64,000 nt of DNA from Gamsiella multidivaricata (GCF_025024155.1 NW_026251710.1:124001-188000), one strand, 5' to 3'; shown: positions 23,642 to 36,046, counted from the stretch's first letter. The notes: a model not told the origin generated them from the letters alone. Numbers and translations: made by a program.

Positions 23642-25866
23642 ATGTCGTCGATGCACCGCAAGACGAGTAGCTCCCAGCGGACAGCCGCCCCCACGGGCGC
23701 CTCCTCGGGTTACGATTACCCGCCTTACGACCAGACACACGCCAACACCCTTGCCAACAGACGTCCCTCGGTCGACCACCAGCAGCTCTCGAAGCAGCGA
23801 CCCACCACCACCTATTCCACTCTCATTCCTCCGCCTTCGCCCACATACTTCCGGCTCCAGGAAATGGGTGGTAGACCAACCAGCACAGCAGGACCACCCA
23901 GGCCCAGAGGAGAACTCGACCATCTCAGACCCCTAGACCCTGTCCCCACTGGAGGCGACCAGGCAGAGGAAAACATCAGCCTGTTCCAAAAGATCAGCAT
24001 CTGGATGATCAACGAAGGTACTTTACACATCCTTTTTCCTACGTTTTCTACCATACAATCGGACAAAATGGCTTGGAAAGAACAGTGCTTCTGGGATATT
24101 GTCCACAATTATACATGGTGGTGGTGCTGATGTAACACAATTGGTCTAGGCGTTGGTTTTCCTCCGAGTTGCTTCTTGTAAGGATGAACTAACACTCCTT
24201 TGCTCTTCTTCCACATAGGCAACCGTGTCATCTTCTTTGGTATCTGGATCTTTGTCCATATCGGCTTGTTCGGTCTCGCTTTCTTCAACTTCTTCTACTC
24301 TGACAACTTTGAAAAAACCCGCAGCATTCTCGGTGTCACCCTCCCAATAGCCCGTGGTGCCGCCCTCGTCCTTCACGTCGACTCGGGTGTCATCTTGTTG
24401 CCCGTCTGTAGGACTCTAATCTCTTGGCTGCGCTCCACGCCCCTGAACAGGATCGTGCCCTTCGACAAGGCCATCACCTTCCATAAGGCCATCGCCTGGA
24501 GTATCGTCTTCTTCTCACTCGCCCACACCTTTGCCCATTATGTCAACTTTTACAAACTCGCCCGGGCGGACCCCGTCAAGTATCAGTTCTGGAGTCTGAT
24601 GTTTGCCTCGGGCCCAGGATGGACAGGACATATCATGCTCGTCGTCTTGCTCGTCATGGTCGTCACAGCCTTGCCCAGCGTCCGCGTGAAGAATTTCGAG
24701 ATCTTTTGGTATTGGCACCATCTCTTCCTTCTATTCTTTTTCTTTTTCTCATTCCACGGCGCCTTCTGCTTGCTCCCGCCTGACCGTCCGCCCTACTGTA
24801 AGGATATTTCGAGTTTCTGGAAGTACTGGGTTGCAAGCGGCTTCATCTATTTGTTAGAACGTGTGGCGCGTGAATGGCGTGCCCAACAAAAGACGGTTAT
24901 TTCGCGAGTTATTTTGCACCCGTCCAAGGTTGTCGAAATCCAGATCAAAAAGGAGAACTGTCATGCATTGGCTGGACAGTATATATTTCTATGCTGTCCC
25001 GAGGTCTCGCTTTGGCAATGGCACCCATTTACCCTGACCAGTGCTCCCGAGGAGGACTACATTAGTGTCCATATGCGTGTCGTCGGAGACTTCACCAAGG
25101 AGTTGAGCAAGAAGCTGGGATGCGATGCCGAGGGCGTGAGCGAGTGGGAAGAGAATCTGGGAGATCGCAACGGACTGGTCACGGTTTTGCCCCGCATCAT
25201 GATCGATGGACCATTTGGAGCAGCATCTGAGGACGTGTTCAAGTATGAGGTCACGGTCTTGTTCGGTGCCGGTATCGGTGTAACGCCATTTGCCAGTGTG
25301 CTTAAGAGTATCTGGTACAGAGTTAACTACCCAACCAAGCCCACAAAGCTGCATAAGGTTTACTTCTTCTGGGTTTGCCGTGACAAGGAGTCGTTCGAAT
25401 GGTTCCAGTCATTGTTGCTTGCGCTCGAGTCCCAGGATTTGAACCAGTTTATCGAGATCCACACTTTCTTGACCGGACGTCTGAGACATTCTGAGGTCGG
25501 TAACTTGATGATCAATGAGGACAGTGCCTTTGCAGATACGGTGACGGGACTCAGGGCAAGGACGCGTTTCGGACGACCGAACCTGGATTTGGAGTTTGAC
25601 CGAATTCGTGGCCAACATCCCGATACGGATATCGGTATCTTCTTCTGTGGTCCCAAGAGGATGGGCAAGCAGTTGCATGCCTGCTGCACCAAATTCAGCG
25701 GTTCCGGCACCTCCTTCTTCTGGCACAAAGGTAACAAACTCGTATTTACTTCAACCATCATATGCTGTTCTTGCTCTTGTTTCAGCGATACTATTGCTGG
25801 CCATGCTCACTCATTCTTGTCTTGTCTTTCCTTTTTTTTTTTTTGCGGTCAATAGAAAACTTTTAA
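23642..25866 (+). CDS. NADPH oxidase catalytic subunit (gp91phox/Nox family)
   Basis: Three exons (23642-24017, 24219-25730, 25856-25866) give 632 residues. The last exon has only 11 nt and supplies the end of 'WHKENF', the classic Nox C-terminus. An N-terminal tail of about 125 residues is Pro/Ser-rich, with no EF-hands. The ferric-reductase-like membrane core follows, with haem-ligand histidines in 'HKAIAWSIVFFSLAHTFAHY' (near 213-230) and 'HHLFLLFFFFFSFH' (near 291-304). FAD-binding 'HPFTLTSAPEED' is near 393 and NADPH-binding 'GAGIGVTPFASVLK' near 474. The enzyme moves electrons from NADPH across the membrane to O2, making superoxide for development and signalling. The lack of EF-hands points to a NoxA/NoxB-like rather than NoxC-like form. 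The methionine at 23642 is the first after the C/T leader. Confidence 0.95.
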
Positions 25867-26253
25867 AGTCTTTCAAGGCGCAGGGCGCTTTTTGTTGTTT
25901 AGTCCGAACCACGGCATTCTCTTTTCGGCATTCGGAACAAACATTTGTATATGTAGCATTTTTTGGAAACGTCCAAGGTCGACCCATGGTGCGCAAGCAA
26001 TGTACTTCTTTTTATTTCACGTTTCTTTACGGTTTCAGCTTCATGCATTCATTCTCAAAGCGGACAAATGCAAATATTCAATCGTACACAATAAACAAAA
26101 AATGGGCTATAATAAATGAACAAAACATTACAGACTCTTTATTGCGAGTGTACAACCTAGAAATATTGACGACGACCTGTTCAAGTTTCCAATGGTCGAC
26201 TGTTGCCACGATAGAGGGCGAGCTTGCTCACACGTGCGCGTCTCTAGTCCACT

Positions 26254-26718
26254 CTACTCGGCATCCGAGTTTTCAGCGGACTCGTTCGTCATAGGAGGCG
26301 AGACGTACGAGGTTGAGGCGCTATCCTTCTCGGACTTGACTTCCAAGGACCTCTTGGGCTTGCCCACCGCCATTTTCTTCATATCGATCACATTCGCACC
26401 GTCCTTCTCGGTGTATGCAGGCGGGGCAGCGGCGGGCTGCTGGACAATCTGCACGGGCTGGACGCGAGGGTTCTCACCGCAAGCACGAGCACACTCGGGC
26501 GAACAGAACGGGTGGCGGATTCCGCGGACCGTGTCGATGTTGATAGGATAGCTGCATCCAGCGCGGATACAATCCACCTGATCAGGAGTAGCTTGATATA
26601 CAAAAGTATTTCAGAATACAAAAAAAAAAAAAAACCGTAGCGTGTTAGTGTTTGTAGTCCAATAGTCCACCACAACCTTTATTTCGTATCATCATTCATG
26701 TAGCGTACCTCTGCACAT
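26254..26718 (-). CDS. Small Cys-rich protein, putative zinc-binding (unknown function)
   Basis: Two exons, 26718-26709 (only 10 nt, encoding Met-Cys-Arg) and 26591-26254, join to 115 residues. The alternative acceptor at the nearby CAG breaks the frame, so AAG at 26593-26592 is preferred. Cysteines occur in 'MCRATPDQVDCIRAGCSY' and 'RHPFCSPECARACGE', a spacing that suggests a compact metal-binding knuckle at residues 2-42. The rest is a Pro/Ala- and Ser-rich tail with a basic patch ('VGKPKRSLEVK'). No family is recognised. The gene converges with the NADPH oxidase, whose stop lies about 390 bp away. The tiny first exon lowers certainty about the start. Confidence 0.6.
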
Positions 26719-27090
26719 TTTCTGTTTGCTCTTATTGGCGCGATGAATGGCAGTGGTATGTTATTGTTGAGTTGCCGCTATGAAGGAAATGGTAGGCAAA
26801 GAACAGACGGATCGAAGGGGACAATAATGCGAAAGAAGGAAGGAAAGAAGCGAGAGAGAGAGAGAGTCGCGAGAGCTTTCAAAAAAGTCGTCTGCGTACT
26901 GACCGTACACAACCGCAGCACGCAGCTACACCTGCGCGCACGCCTTGGTTTCTTTTATTTCACATCAGTCCGCGTGCCTCACGCATGCGTTCCCGTATGT
27001 ACTATTGATCAGCGACCATCCTCATCACTGTCTAACGGCCTACAGATCATCAGCCAAATGACGCCAATCATTATCATCCTGTATATACAT

Positions 27091-29592
27091 TCATATGCCG
27101 CTAGGGGACCCTTCCTGGTGCTGAGACGACGACCAGAAGGCAATCGCAGGTAATGGACACGGTCGAGGCTGACGGCGCCATCGCGCCACTGCAGTTGGAT
27201 ACATCTTTTGGAGCGTCTCGATGACATTGCCTGATGCGAACGTGAAACTCATGGATGTATCATGTTCGTCATCGTCGTATTGGTGGCCATGGAGGTCGTG
27301 CTCAAACGTACCCTCAAGGTCAATGTTGTCTCCAAAAACAATATCCGTATCCGCGATATCAACTGGCGAAAAGCGCTTGAAGGTTTCTGGCGTGGAGGCT
27401 GTCTCCATGATGAAAGCTGCGATTGATATCGTCACCTTAGCAACTTCCAGATTGCCAGTTGAGATCATGGACTCGTCTTCGTCTTCGAGCAGTTCCAAAG
27501 GAGACGGCGATGGCAGCGTTGAGGGCGACATGGTGCAGGGTCCATCCAAGGCGTTGTCGTGGACGCCAACCTCACCAGAAGTCAAGTGGCAACTGGCTTG
27601 CTCAGACAAAGAACAGACGGACACGGACTCGATTTCTGTCTCGAATGATTCAGAAGCGAGCTGCAGAATCCCGACAGGACTCTCACAAGTCGAGAACAGC
27701 CCAATAGGGGGTGAATCCAACGCGGCATCCTGCGTACCATCATCACCAGAAGGCAGGAAGCAACCAGAATCTAAACGAGAATTCAAGCAACACAAAGAAA
27801 AAGACAACGCTTAATAAACCTGTGGATGTTGTCTCGCCATCCATGGGCATCCACGATAATCCTTCATTTCAAACTGACCATGAATATCGTCATGAGTCTG
27901 CTTGTAAGGCCGCAGCTGCGGCCTGGTTGGTTTGGGACGCCTTACACGAATATGACGCCTTGGGACGCGCTTAGCGAGTTTCTGGCGTCTATGGGTCTTT
28001 CTGGATCGCTTACAACGATCTCGGTCCGCATATTGAAGGCATATTTTGATCGCGTCGGGCACTGGGGTCGATGAACGCTCCGTTTGCGATACTCCTTCCG
28101 AGGCGCTGTCGAAATAGTCTGGTGCTGACTCTGTCTCCGTGTTCTCGAGATCATCAATCAGCTGCTCAATGTCCTGCAATGGTTCCGCCGACGTTGCTGG
28201 TCCCTCGATAGAGCGTTCAGGCTCGGTCGGCGCTGGCGACACTGTTGGCGACTGATCGTCGATGTCAGAGTCGCTCATCGATGAAGCTGATGATAATTCC
28301 ATGGTTGATGAGTGCATGGTTTGCTCATCAACACCATCCTCCGTGCTATCCTCTGCGACGTCCTCCAAGGTCAGAGCTTCGGGCTCCTGGTCCTGGTCGT
28401 GGTCGAGGACTGATTCGTCAAGCGATTCTCGGGGGTGAGTCGATGACCTGATAGTCTCCACCGAAAGTCGTCGGATAGACATGCTTCTACCGCGTGGACC
28501 GAACGATCTGGGCAAAGACGACGATCGTGGTGGTATTCGGCCAGGGCCTTTTGCCTTGATGGGCCCATTCTCACTACGTCGACGGCGATGGTTCTTTTGG
28601 TACTCTTGAACGGTCTGGAACTGGGACGAGTAAGTGTAGAGCGCAATCTCAGCCGTGGTGCTCTCTTCGCATTGACCGTGCGCGATCACATGGTCACTGG
28701 TCGCACAAGCAAACACTTCTTCCGATGTCCCTTGTGTATCATAAAAGTCGAGATCGCGTGGTTGTGCCTCTGCTGTGCGTTTCCGCTCCAGACTATAGCG
28801 GTAGGGAGACATCGATGCAGCAGAAGCCTGACTGTGGACATGGGCGGGTTGGATGTGCAGCCAGGCCTTCAGCTTGTCGGCACTCTTGCTCTGCCATTGC
28901 TTCAATTTATTCTGTTTCTTCGGGTGTGAGTCTTTTGTAGGCGATCGAGTATCGTGAACTTCGGCTGGGACTACAGGCAGATGCTGTGCAGTCGCATCTG
29001 TATGTGGGAAGGTCTGGTTGGATGATACAATTGAGGTGGACTTGGGAGTAGTGTGTGCAGTTTCGGGATCAGCTCCGACGCGTCTGCCCTTAACCTTCAG
29101 AGTGAGGGATCGTTTGATGCGTCCAAGGGAGCCGTCGTGCGGCTGTACTGCTGCTGGTGAGACAGTGCTGGGTGTAGATGGGGAGGATGCCGTATCGGAG
29201 GATGTAGAGGATCGTGGAAATGGTGTCGGCGTGTGTGGATCTCGATAAGACGAGTGGCTGGATGAGACGGATGTAGTGGAGGGTGCGACGGACGAGGACG
29301 AGGAAGTAGAGACTCGCGGGGCCGAGAATGTGTCTGGATGAGCTGTGACAGGAAGCGGCGACGAGCCGAGGGTATTCTGGGGGGATGGTTTCGTCAGTGC
29401 GTGTTGTTGCTGCTGCTGCTGCTTTTGCTGCTTGGTGTTGCTGGACCCTTTGAGGAAGCGATGGAAGATGGATGGCTTATCCCTTTGGACCGAGTTGTGG
29501 TGGTGCCGTTGTGTGTGGGTGTGGGTGTGGGAGGACATACCCTGGTCATGGCTATTGCCGTGGGCTGGGGTCGTTATGGCTGCCTTGACCAT
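27091..29592 (-). CDS. Large Ser-rich low-complexity protein (unknown function)
   Basis: Two exons (29592-27879 and 27770-27091) join through a GTCAGT donor to give 797 residues in frame. The methionine at 29592 ('MVKAAITTPAHGN') is preferred to one 17 codons upstream, which lies in a T-rich leader. The N-terminal third is Ser/Thr/Pro-rich with a His/Thr run and a short poly-Gln tract ('KQQQQQQQHAL'). Basic clusters such as 'SRKTHRRQKLAKRVPRRH' occur near residues 540-560, and acidic Ser/Glu segments follow. No catalytic domain is visible. It may be a nuclear or cytoskeletal regulator, but that is inference. The pyrimidine-rich sense leader (29700-29830) supports the orientation. Confidence 0.65.
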
Positions 29593-31676
29593 TTGGACGT
29601 TATTTTCATTCAACACGACAAAAAAAATAAAAAAGTAATGCAAGGATTAGGGAAATATGGGTATTAATTCAAGGAATCAAGGTATGGGATTTTGGTAAAG
29701 ACGACGAGGAGGACAGTTGGGGGAGAAGGAGGGAACAGAGCGAGTGAAGGCGCGAGAAGGAAAAGAGGAAACCCCGCATTGGAGATAAGGACGCGACACG
29801 ACAAAGACGACAGGACCGCCGTTGGGAGCGGAGTAAGTCTGGAAGCGTTTCTTTTCGTTCCTTTTTTCTTCCTTTCTTTCCTTCTTTCCTTTTTATTTTT
29901 CCTTGATGGGCTTGAACAGGAGGGAGTGTGGTTTGAAGCAAAAGCTGGGGTTCTTGACGACAGACGACAGTTGTCGACCGGAAGAAAGGAAGGATTTCCT
30001 TTATTTCTTTGCGGAAGTGAGGTATTAATATATGTGTCGTGAAGAAATACGGCGCTGAAACGGGCTGGGCAGATGGAACCCGAGGAGGACTTTGGGGGCT
30101 GCGAAACGAGGTCTTTACTACTGTCCAGCTCGGGACATCCGTGTCCATTGCACAAATTAGCAACAATACACAACAGGCAACAGCGCTGCTGTTCATTTGC
30201 GGACAAAAAACAGATGAATTTTTCATCCCCCGCTTCTTTTTTCCCTTTGTATGCATGCATTTGTATCTCCTCATCCTCGCTACTGTAGTCTAGACATGGA
30301 TGTATGTATATGATGCAATTGTACTTTTAGACAGGGGGTGAATATGAATAGACAGCCCCATTCTCCGGCGTACGGTATGTCCGACGCCGATGCATGTGTA
30401 GTCAACACTTCCATGGGGAATCTCGGACATTGGCACCAAAGGGGGAAAAAGGCTGTCTAAGGCGCTTGTGCCTCTCTTTCCCCCGCTTTCAAATCCAGAC
30501 ATCCGATCCCAAAATCGAAATAAAACCAAAACCTGAATTGCCACCAATTTGCATTGCCACCAAAATGGAGGGTGCCTGATCTGTGCCTGAGATCATAATA
30601 CAAGCTCGCTTTTGCACAGCATCTACCTCTGCTGGTCGCAAGGGCTCGTGCCCCAGTACATTCCTATTAATATGATGGCGGAGAAGGGCTCTATCCGGTC
30701 AAGGTGCATACTTTACTTTGCAGAGGTGCTGCAACGTGCTATCTCATGGCTACGAGTACTCAAGATGACAATATCTAACAGACCTTTTATTTTCCCTCCT
30801 CTCCAGCATGCCCGCGAGCTGCAGTTGTTCCCAGCGACCGGGCTTGTTAGCGCACACGGTGTTGTATGAAGGAACATTCAATAAAATGAGTAGCGAATGG
30901 TTTCTGTAATCGCTGCGATGTCCCTGTATATGAAATGGCATCTAATCGTTTGCTCGAAACCTTTTCAGTCCACTGTTTCTTTAATCGTTCCCTCCAACAA
31001 TGAAGTCCATTGGCATTCGTTTGATATTAATCGACAACTCCGGTACATACCCGTTAAGCAGTCCAGCACGCATGACAGGTAGTAATGACGGGAGATGGAT
31101 TCGCGTCTTTTGAAAAGTGACCGACTTTGCGGCAGCCCTTTTGCTGGGTGAGTTTGAGTATGAGAGCAGCCCCCGTTGCTACTGTCCCTTGCAGAGCGCT
31201 AGTGTGAGCTGCTGATAATCATGTTCGTGTAGGTTTAAGATGGCGAAATGAATATATGTGCTGTAAGAACTGTACTGAGGAATAATCCAGTCCACAAAGA
31301 AATGTGGAAGACTACGATGGCAAGCTGATGAACTTCGTCGCATCCCTCGAAGCCCGACATTTTACATCGCCCTGAAGTAAAGCGCGAAAAAAGTAATTCC
31401 CATAAGCACAATGAAGACGGTCGTAATCTGGCCCAAAAGAGCAAAGCACACAAAGAAATTGGCACAGCAAGTTGAAGGCACTTTATTTCCAAAACAAATT
31501 TGAGCACTATTTCCATGTATCATTCGACTTATCTTGCTTTGATCATCGTTGTCTCAACGCTGCCCTATCACCGCCTTGCCATCATCGTTCGATTAAACAC
31601 AGCGCCAGTCCTTGAAATGCCGATTTAAAATAAGTGTCTCTATATGATCGAATCTCTTTTCGCCTTTCTTTCGTTA
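29593..31676. other. Gene-poor interval
   Basis: After the leader of the Ser-rich gene (A/G-rich on plus, about 29700-29830, then an oppositely biased C/T tract near 29850-29910), no gene, RNA or clear repeat could be supported. Open frames are short and without domains. Confidence 0.4.
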
Positions 31677-32281
31677 TCCATCGTTCCTTCGTTTTTTACC
31701 ATGCGGTCAGCTATGGTGTGGATGCACCGCTGCTCTACGGCATCGCCGTAGGGACAGGCTGGCTGAGGAGGTTGTTGAGGTTGAGATGCCCAACAACCCA
31801 AAGGTGAGCCCCCTTCCGATAGTTCAGATACGTGTAGGAAGGCGTACCCCTTTTGTATTGCTTCTATTGCTTCCACGCGTATTCAATGTCTCCATCGTGC
31901 CTTCGCTTTTTACCATACGGTCAGCTGTGGTGTGGATGCACCGCTGCTCTACGGCATTGCCGTAGGGACAGGCTGGCTGAGGAGGTTGTTGAGGTTGAGA
32001 TGTCCAACAACCCAAAGGTGAGCCCCCTTCCGATAGTTCAGATACGTGTAGGAAGGCGTACCCCTTTTGTACTGCTTCTATTGCTTCCACGCGTATTCAA
32101 TGTCTCCATCGTGCCTTCGCTTTTTACCATACGGTCAGCTGTGGTGTGGATGCACCGCTGCTCTACGGCATTGCCGTAGGGACAGGCTGGCTGAGGAGGT
32201 TGTTGAGGTTGAGATGCCCAACAACCCAAAGGTGAGCCCCCTTCCGATAGTTCAGATACGTGTAGGAAGGCGTACCCTTTT
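31677..32281. repeat. Tandem repeat of a 214-bp unit, about 2.8 copies, with two hairpins per unit
   Basis: Landmark sites recur exactly 214 bp apart (for example TGCTCTACGG at 31731, 31945 and 32159). Copies 2 and 3 are nearly identical and copy 1 is slightly diverged. Each unit contains a short perfect palindromic hairpin (CTACGGC...GCCGTAG at 31735-31751, 31949-31965 and 32163-32179) and, 18 bp later, an 8-bp stem GGTTGTTG/CAACAACC around a 13-nt loop (31770-31798 and equivalents). Because 214 is not a multiple of three, any open frame shifts between copies, so the repeat is probably non-coding. Confidence 0.9.
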
Positions 32282-32840
32282 ATCATTCCATCTTCTCATT
32301 TTCTATGGACTTTTACTCGAATGTTACTATGGATTGGCTCCCTTTTTTGCTCCTATTGTTCAGTAACCTAACTAGTCGTTTCTGTTTTTGTTTGTGGGTC
32401 GCTAGGACGACGATGTTCTCATGAGCGCTCGGAGGGGATTTAGCAATAATAGGGCATGAGAAAGCATCAAAGGTTCAATAAAAAGCGACTGGAGTCCACA
32501 TTCGCCTATGTTTCGAGTCGGAGCAAATGCATGGTCAGGAATTTCTCACGGAGGGCCAAGGATCATTTGTGTGCGTGGCGGTTCTATGCAGCAAGGATCA
32601 ACCCACCTTCGTCATAAAGCGAAGTGTCGAATGGTTTCTCTGACTACTGCCTGATCTTCCTCGGCAGGGTGCTATCATATTTCCAGGTCCCTGAAGCCAC
32701 AGCAGCCTTCGCCGACACACCGCACAAGTGGGACGGCTGCAATACGGGCAATCTATCTTCTCGCATGTAGTTGTCTCTTATTCACTGCAGAAATTATTAC
32801 ATTAGTTTCGACTAGGTTAAATGACGTTTATCTCGGCGAG
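32282..32840. other. Gene-free interval between two repeat tracts
   Basis: No open frame with recognisable content, RNA gene or ordered repeat was found between the 214-bp array and the degenerate repeat to its right. Confidence 0.35.
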
Positions 32841-33075
32841 GAGGAGAGTCAAGGACCTGACTGAGGAGTAGCATCGAGGAACGGAATTAAGTAACACGAT
32901 CGAGGAACAGCATTAAAGAGGCGTTGTAGCCAGGGACTGTAACCAAGGAACACGGTCATTATATAGGGTCAGGAGCTGTGGTCAAGAAGCAGGGTTGAGG
33001 AGCATGGCTAAGGAACGGTATTGAGGAACAAGCTTAAAAGGTTTGCTCATGGAACATGGTCAGCAGGCAGGAGAA
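32841..33075 (+). repeat. Degenerate short tandem repeat (GAGGAACRG-like motif)
   Basis: Variants of a core such as GAGGAACGGAATTAA, GAGGAACAGCATTAAA, AAGGAACACGGTCATTA, GAGGAGCATGGCTAAG, AAGGAACGGTATT and GAGGAACAAGCTTAAA recur at uneven spacings of about 15-40 bp. The pattern looks like an old, decayed minisatellite. It ends about 380 bp before the next gene. Confidence 0.5.
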
Positions 33076-33457
33076 TACGATTCAGCAAATTACATACCAA
33101 TAAACGTCTGTTTAATAATCCGTCATCACACTAAGGAATGCGTGTTTGTTCCTGAAGTTTGATGGCCTGCAGAGATAAGGATGCAGCTGTGTCCTGAGAT
33201 TCAGAGATATTGATTCGCGTCTAGTGATACTCATTGAGATTCATTTGTTTTTGGTATTGTATACCAATGTCGATCGCGAGCGGCCCGAACCTGAATGTCA
33301 GCATCAATCATGAACGCTCTGTACCCTGAATATCTGCAACGATTATATTTCCAGCGCGAAAACTGAACAGTGACGGTTTTCGACAACCAGGCCTTCCCCC
33401 TCCCTTCCTTGAATACGAGTGTAGACGTTTTCACAGCATGCCACTTCAGTTCAGAGA

Positions 33458-35621
33458 ATGTCATCACACAACATCGAGATGAGCACTTCGCAACATAGCT
33501 CGACTCGATCGCGCGACCTGGAGAGGTTTCCAGTAGACCAGTTTTTTAAGGACGTGCATCCCGATAAATGGTCTCCGCTTGCCTTCGCACAACACGTCTC
33601 GACAAACCATATGAAGGAATATTTGTTTGGATTGCGCTATATCAATAAACACGGGACGAGCCCAATCAATGCACTGGCAGGCGTTTTGAATGCAAGGACG
33701 AAGGGCGAGGCAGGAGAAGCATCAATGGCAGCGGCGGAGGCCGCTCTTCAACTGAAGCTCGCACAGCAAATGGCTGCCGCAAAGTCGGTGACCTTCCAAA
33801 AAAAGGTCGAGTCGGCATCCATCGAATCCCTTATTAATGGTTAGTATCAGGCGTATGCGTGAAGTTTCAGGATGGTAAAATGTGTAACAAAATAAACATT
33901 ATATTTTATTTTTTTTATCGCGTAGGCATCCAAGCATCGTCTTCATCTTCAGGTTGATGAATTACTTTGCTGCTTTAAGCGTCTTGAACTATAAACTGGA
34001 CACACGAGGAGGCGCGACTGATTTTTCTTTTATTTTGCCTCGGTAGACTCGAGAAAAAGACCACTGGAGGAGACAGGGCCCCAGGCACTGGAGAAGAAAC
34101 AGGTACTCGGTCACGCCAATGAAAGTGCAGTGCTGCCGCTCGCGGAGGCGCCATTCAATGGAGAGGGAGATCGGAAGCAGGTAACGATCACGGAGGCGCT
34201 GGGCAAGTGCAACTGGGCATTACGTACAGATACTAATGTATGGCCCAATCATGGACTTGCCTGATACTGCGTAGGAGTTGGACCCTAATGTTGATGTGGT
34301 CAATGTCGCAGAAGCTGGAGTGGCATTCAGAGTCGAGTCATTCACGTTTTCCGGCCGCCTGGGAGACCTGGATCTTGGTATCCCATTCAATCAATACTTT
34401 GGCAAGTGCGCCAAACTAAAGTACAAGAAGGATCTGTTCCCAGATTTCCTGTAAGGAGACCTTCCTATATGAGCCGTTTGTAGTGTCGTTCATTGTTCTG
34501 AGCAGACTCTAACGGAGTTGCATAATATCAGCGCCATCAACGGTATCTTGTTTTTGTCTGATATTCCAACGCCGCTTCAGAAGGCATGCTTTGGGACAGC
34601 TTACGAAGAAATTCGGAGGGCGATGATGGCCCTGGTACCTGAGCCTTCGGAGGAATCCATTGACAGGACTTTGGAGGAGTTCCGCCAGGGCAAGGATGTA
34701 TGCGGATGATGTTTCGTTCTCAGCAGGCTGTTTTTCAGATCAAGATAAAGCAGGGTCCTGACAGCTTTTATATCTTCTTTATAGGCGTACAGCAAGGCGA
34801 TGAGGAAGAAAATGTGCGCTCGTTCTGCTCGAAAAGCACTGCAAGATATCGCCATCACGGCCGATGATACGCCGCTCCGGGAGCTTTTCCTCCACGTCTG
34901 CAGGAACTTGGGAAGCAAGGAAGCAAGCCCTGTCTCAGAGGCGGATCAGACGTCTTCCTATATCCTGCCAATGTTGGCTTGCATCATGACCAAGCCAGAC
35001 GAGTGCAGACTCGCGCAGTAAGTAATTTCACAGCGTTCCCTATATGACGGTTTCGCCAGCCATTCTCTAATATCTGATCTATATCTCATGCGGCATTACA
35101 GCACGGCAAACACCCCAACATCAGGCAGCCTTTTTGTACGACTTTGTAAGGACCTAGACGCCCCGCCGAAGCACCCAGACCTCATTTGCAAGCACGAGAA
35201 CAAGATTGACATATCATTTGGTGAAGTCTCCTTGACCCGGGACCCGATGAAGGATACAGGAGACCTTTGTCGTCTCGCTATCTGGGCTAAGCGGCTGCAG
35301 GACCAACTCATTGGGTCGTACGAAGGAGCCGAGGAGATGATCGTTCCTATTTTCCAAGTCGTGCAGAAGACGTGCGCTATATATTTCACGCGACGCGTAG
35401 GAGAGATCTGTGTGGCTGTTCAGGTTGGACGGTTTGACATTTTGCAGGACATTCCGAATTTCCTGCAATTTGAGCGGCATTTGGAGAGCTGGCTGCTACT
35501 GGATACTGTCTTTACGGAGCTTTTAAAGAAAGTCGACCAGGTTCTTCAGAACAAAAGGCTGACCTCACCTCCCAAGGTCTACGGCGGTTTGTGCACCCCG
35601 TCAGCTAGGAAACTGCCATGA
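33458..35621 (+). CDS. Unrecognised 545-residue protein, seven exons
   Basis: Exons 33458-33839, 33926-33952, 34047-34180, 34275-34450, 34532-34697, 34785-35017 and 35102-35621 join in frame to 545 residues; exon 2 is a 27-nt microexon. The protein appears soluble, with no signal peptide or membrane segment. The N-terminal 130 residues end in an Ala-rich helix ('MAAAEAALQLKLAQQMAAAK'). A hydrophilic linker follows, then a folded C-terminal region from about residue 185 with motifs such as 'FSGRLGDLDLGIPFNQYFGK', 'AINGILFLSDIPTPLQKACF' and 'VGEICVAVQVGRFDILQDIP'. I do not recognise the family and assign no function. The consistent phases and good splice sites make a real gene likely. It converges with the ribonucleotide reductase gene. 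Confidence 0.75.
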
Positions 35622-36046
35622 ATATTCTCGGTCAATTCGGTTTTAGAGAACTGGGCAAGAATCCCGATTGTATATAAACTATTCGCATATTGAGCATCCC
35701 AGTTTTTTATCTAACAATAAACTGTGAAAACAAAAAAGACGAAAAAGAAAGTCGTAATGCAAATCCTTGTTTGGCGTTGTAGGGGATCGTACCAAGTGCT
35801 TTTTGGCCGGTTCGACATAGCGTTGACGGATGGATATTGGCGAGCACAAAGGCTACACAGGTGGCCTATCTCAGCTTTTTTGGTGCTGCGCCCAAAAGAG
35901 ACACATTTTACGTCAAAAGTCAAAGAATCTTTATGATTATTTTTTTTGTTGTGCAAAAACAGCGTTTATTACAAAGAACAAGGAGTAGCAGCTAAAAGAA
36001 AACATAAATATCAACTTGAGGACGCATCGACCACCTGGCTTAATTT

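Noticed and set aside
31640..32286. Three similar open frames in the 214-bp repeat
   Set aside because: The unit length is not a multiple of three, so each copy uses a different frame; no splice scheme joins them convincingly and no domain is present.
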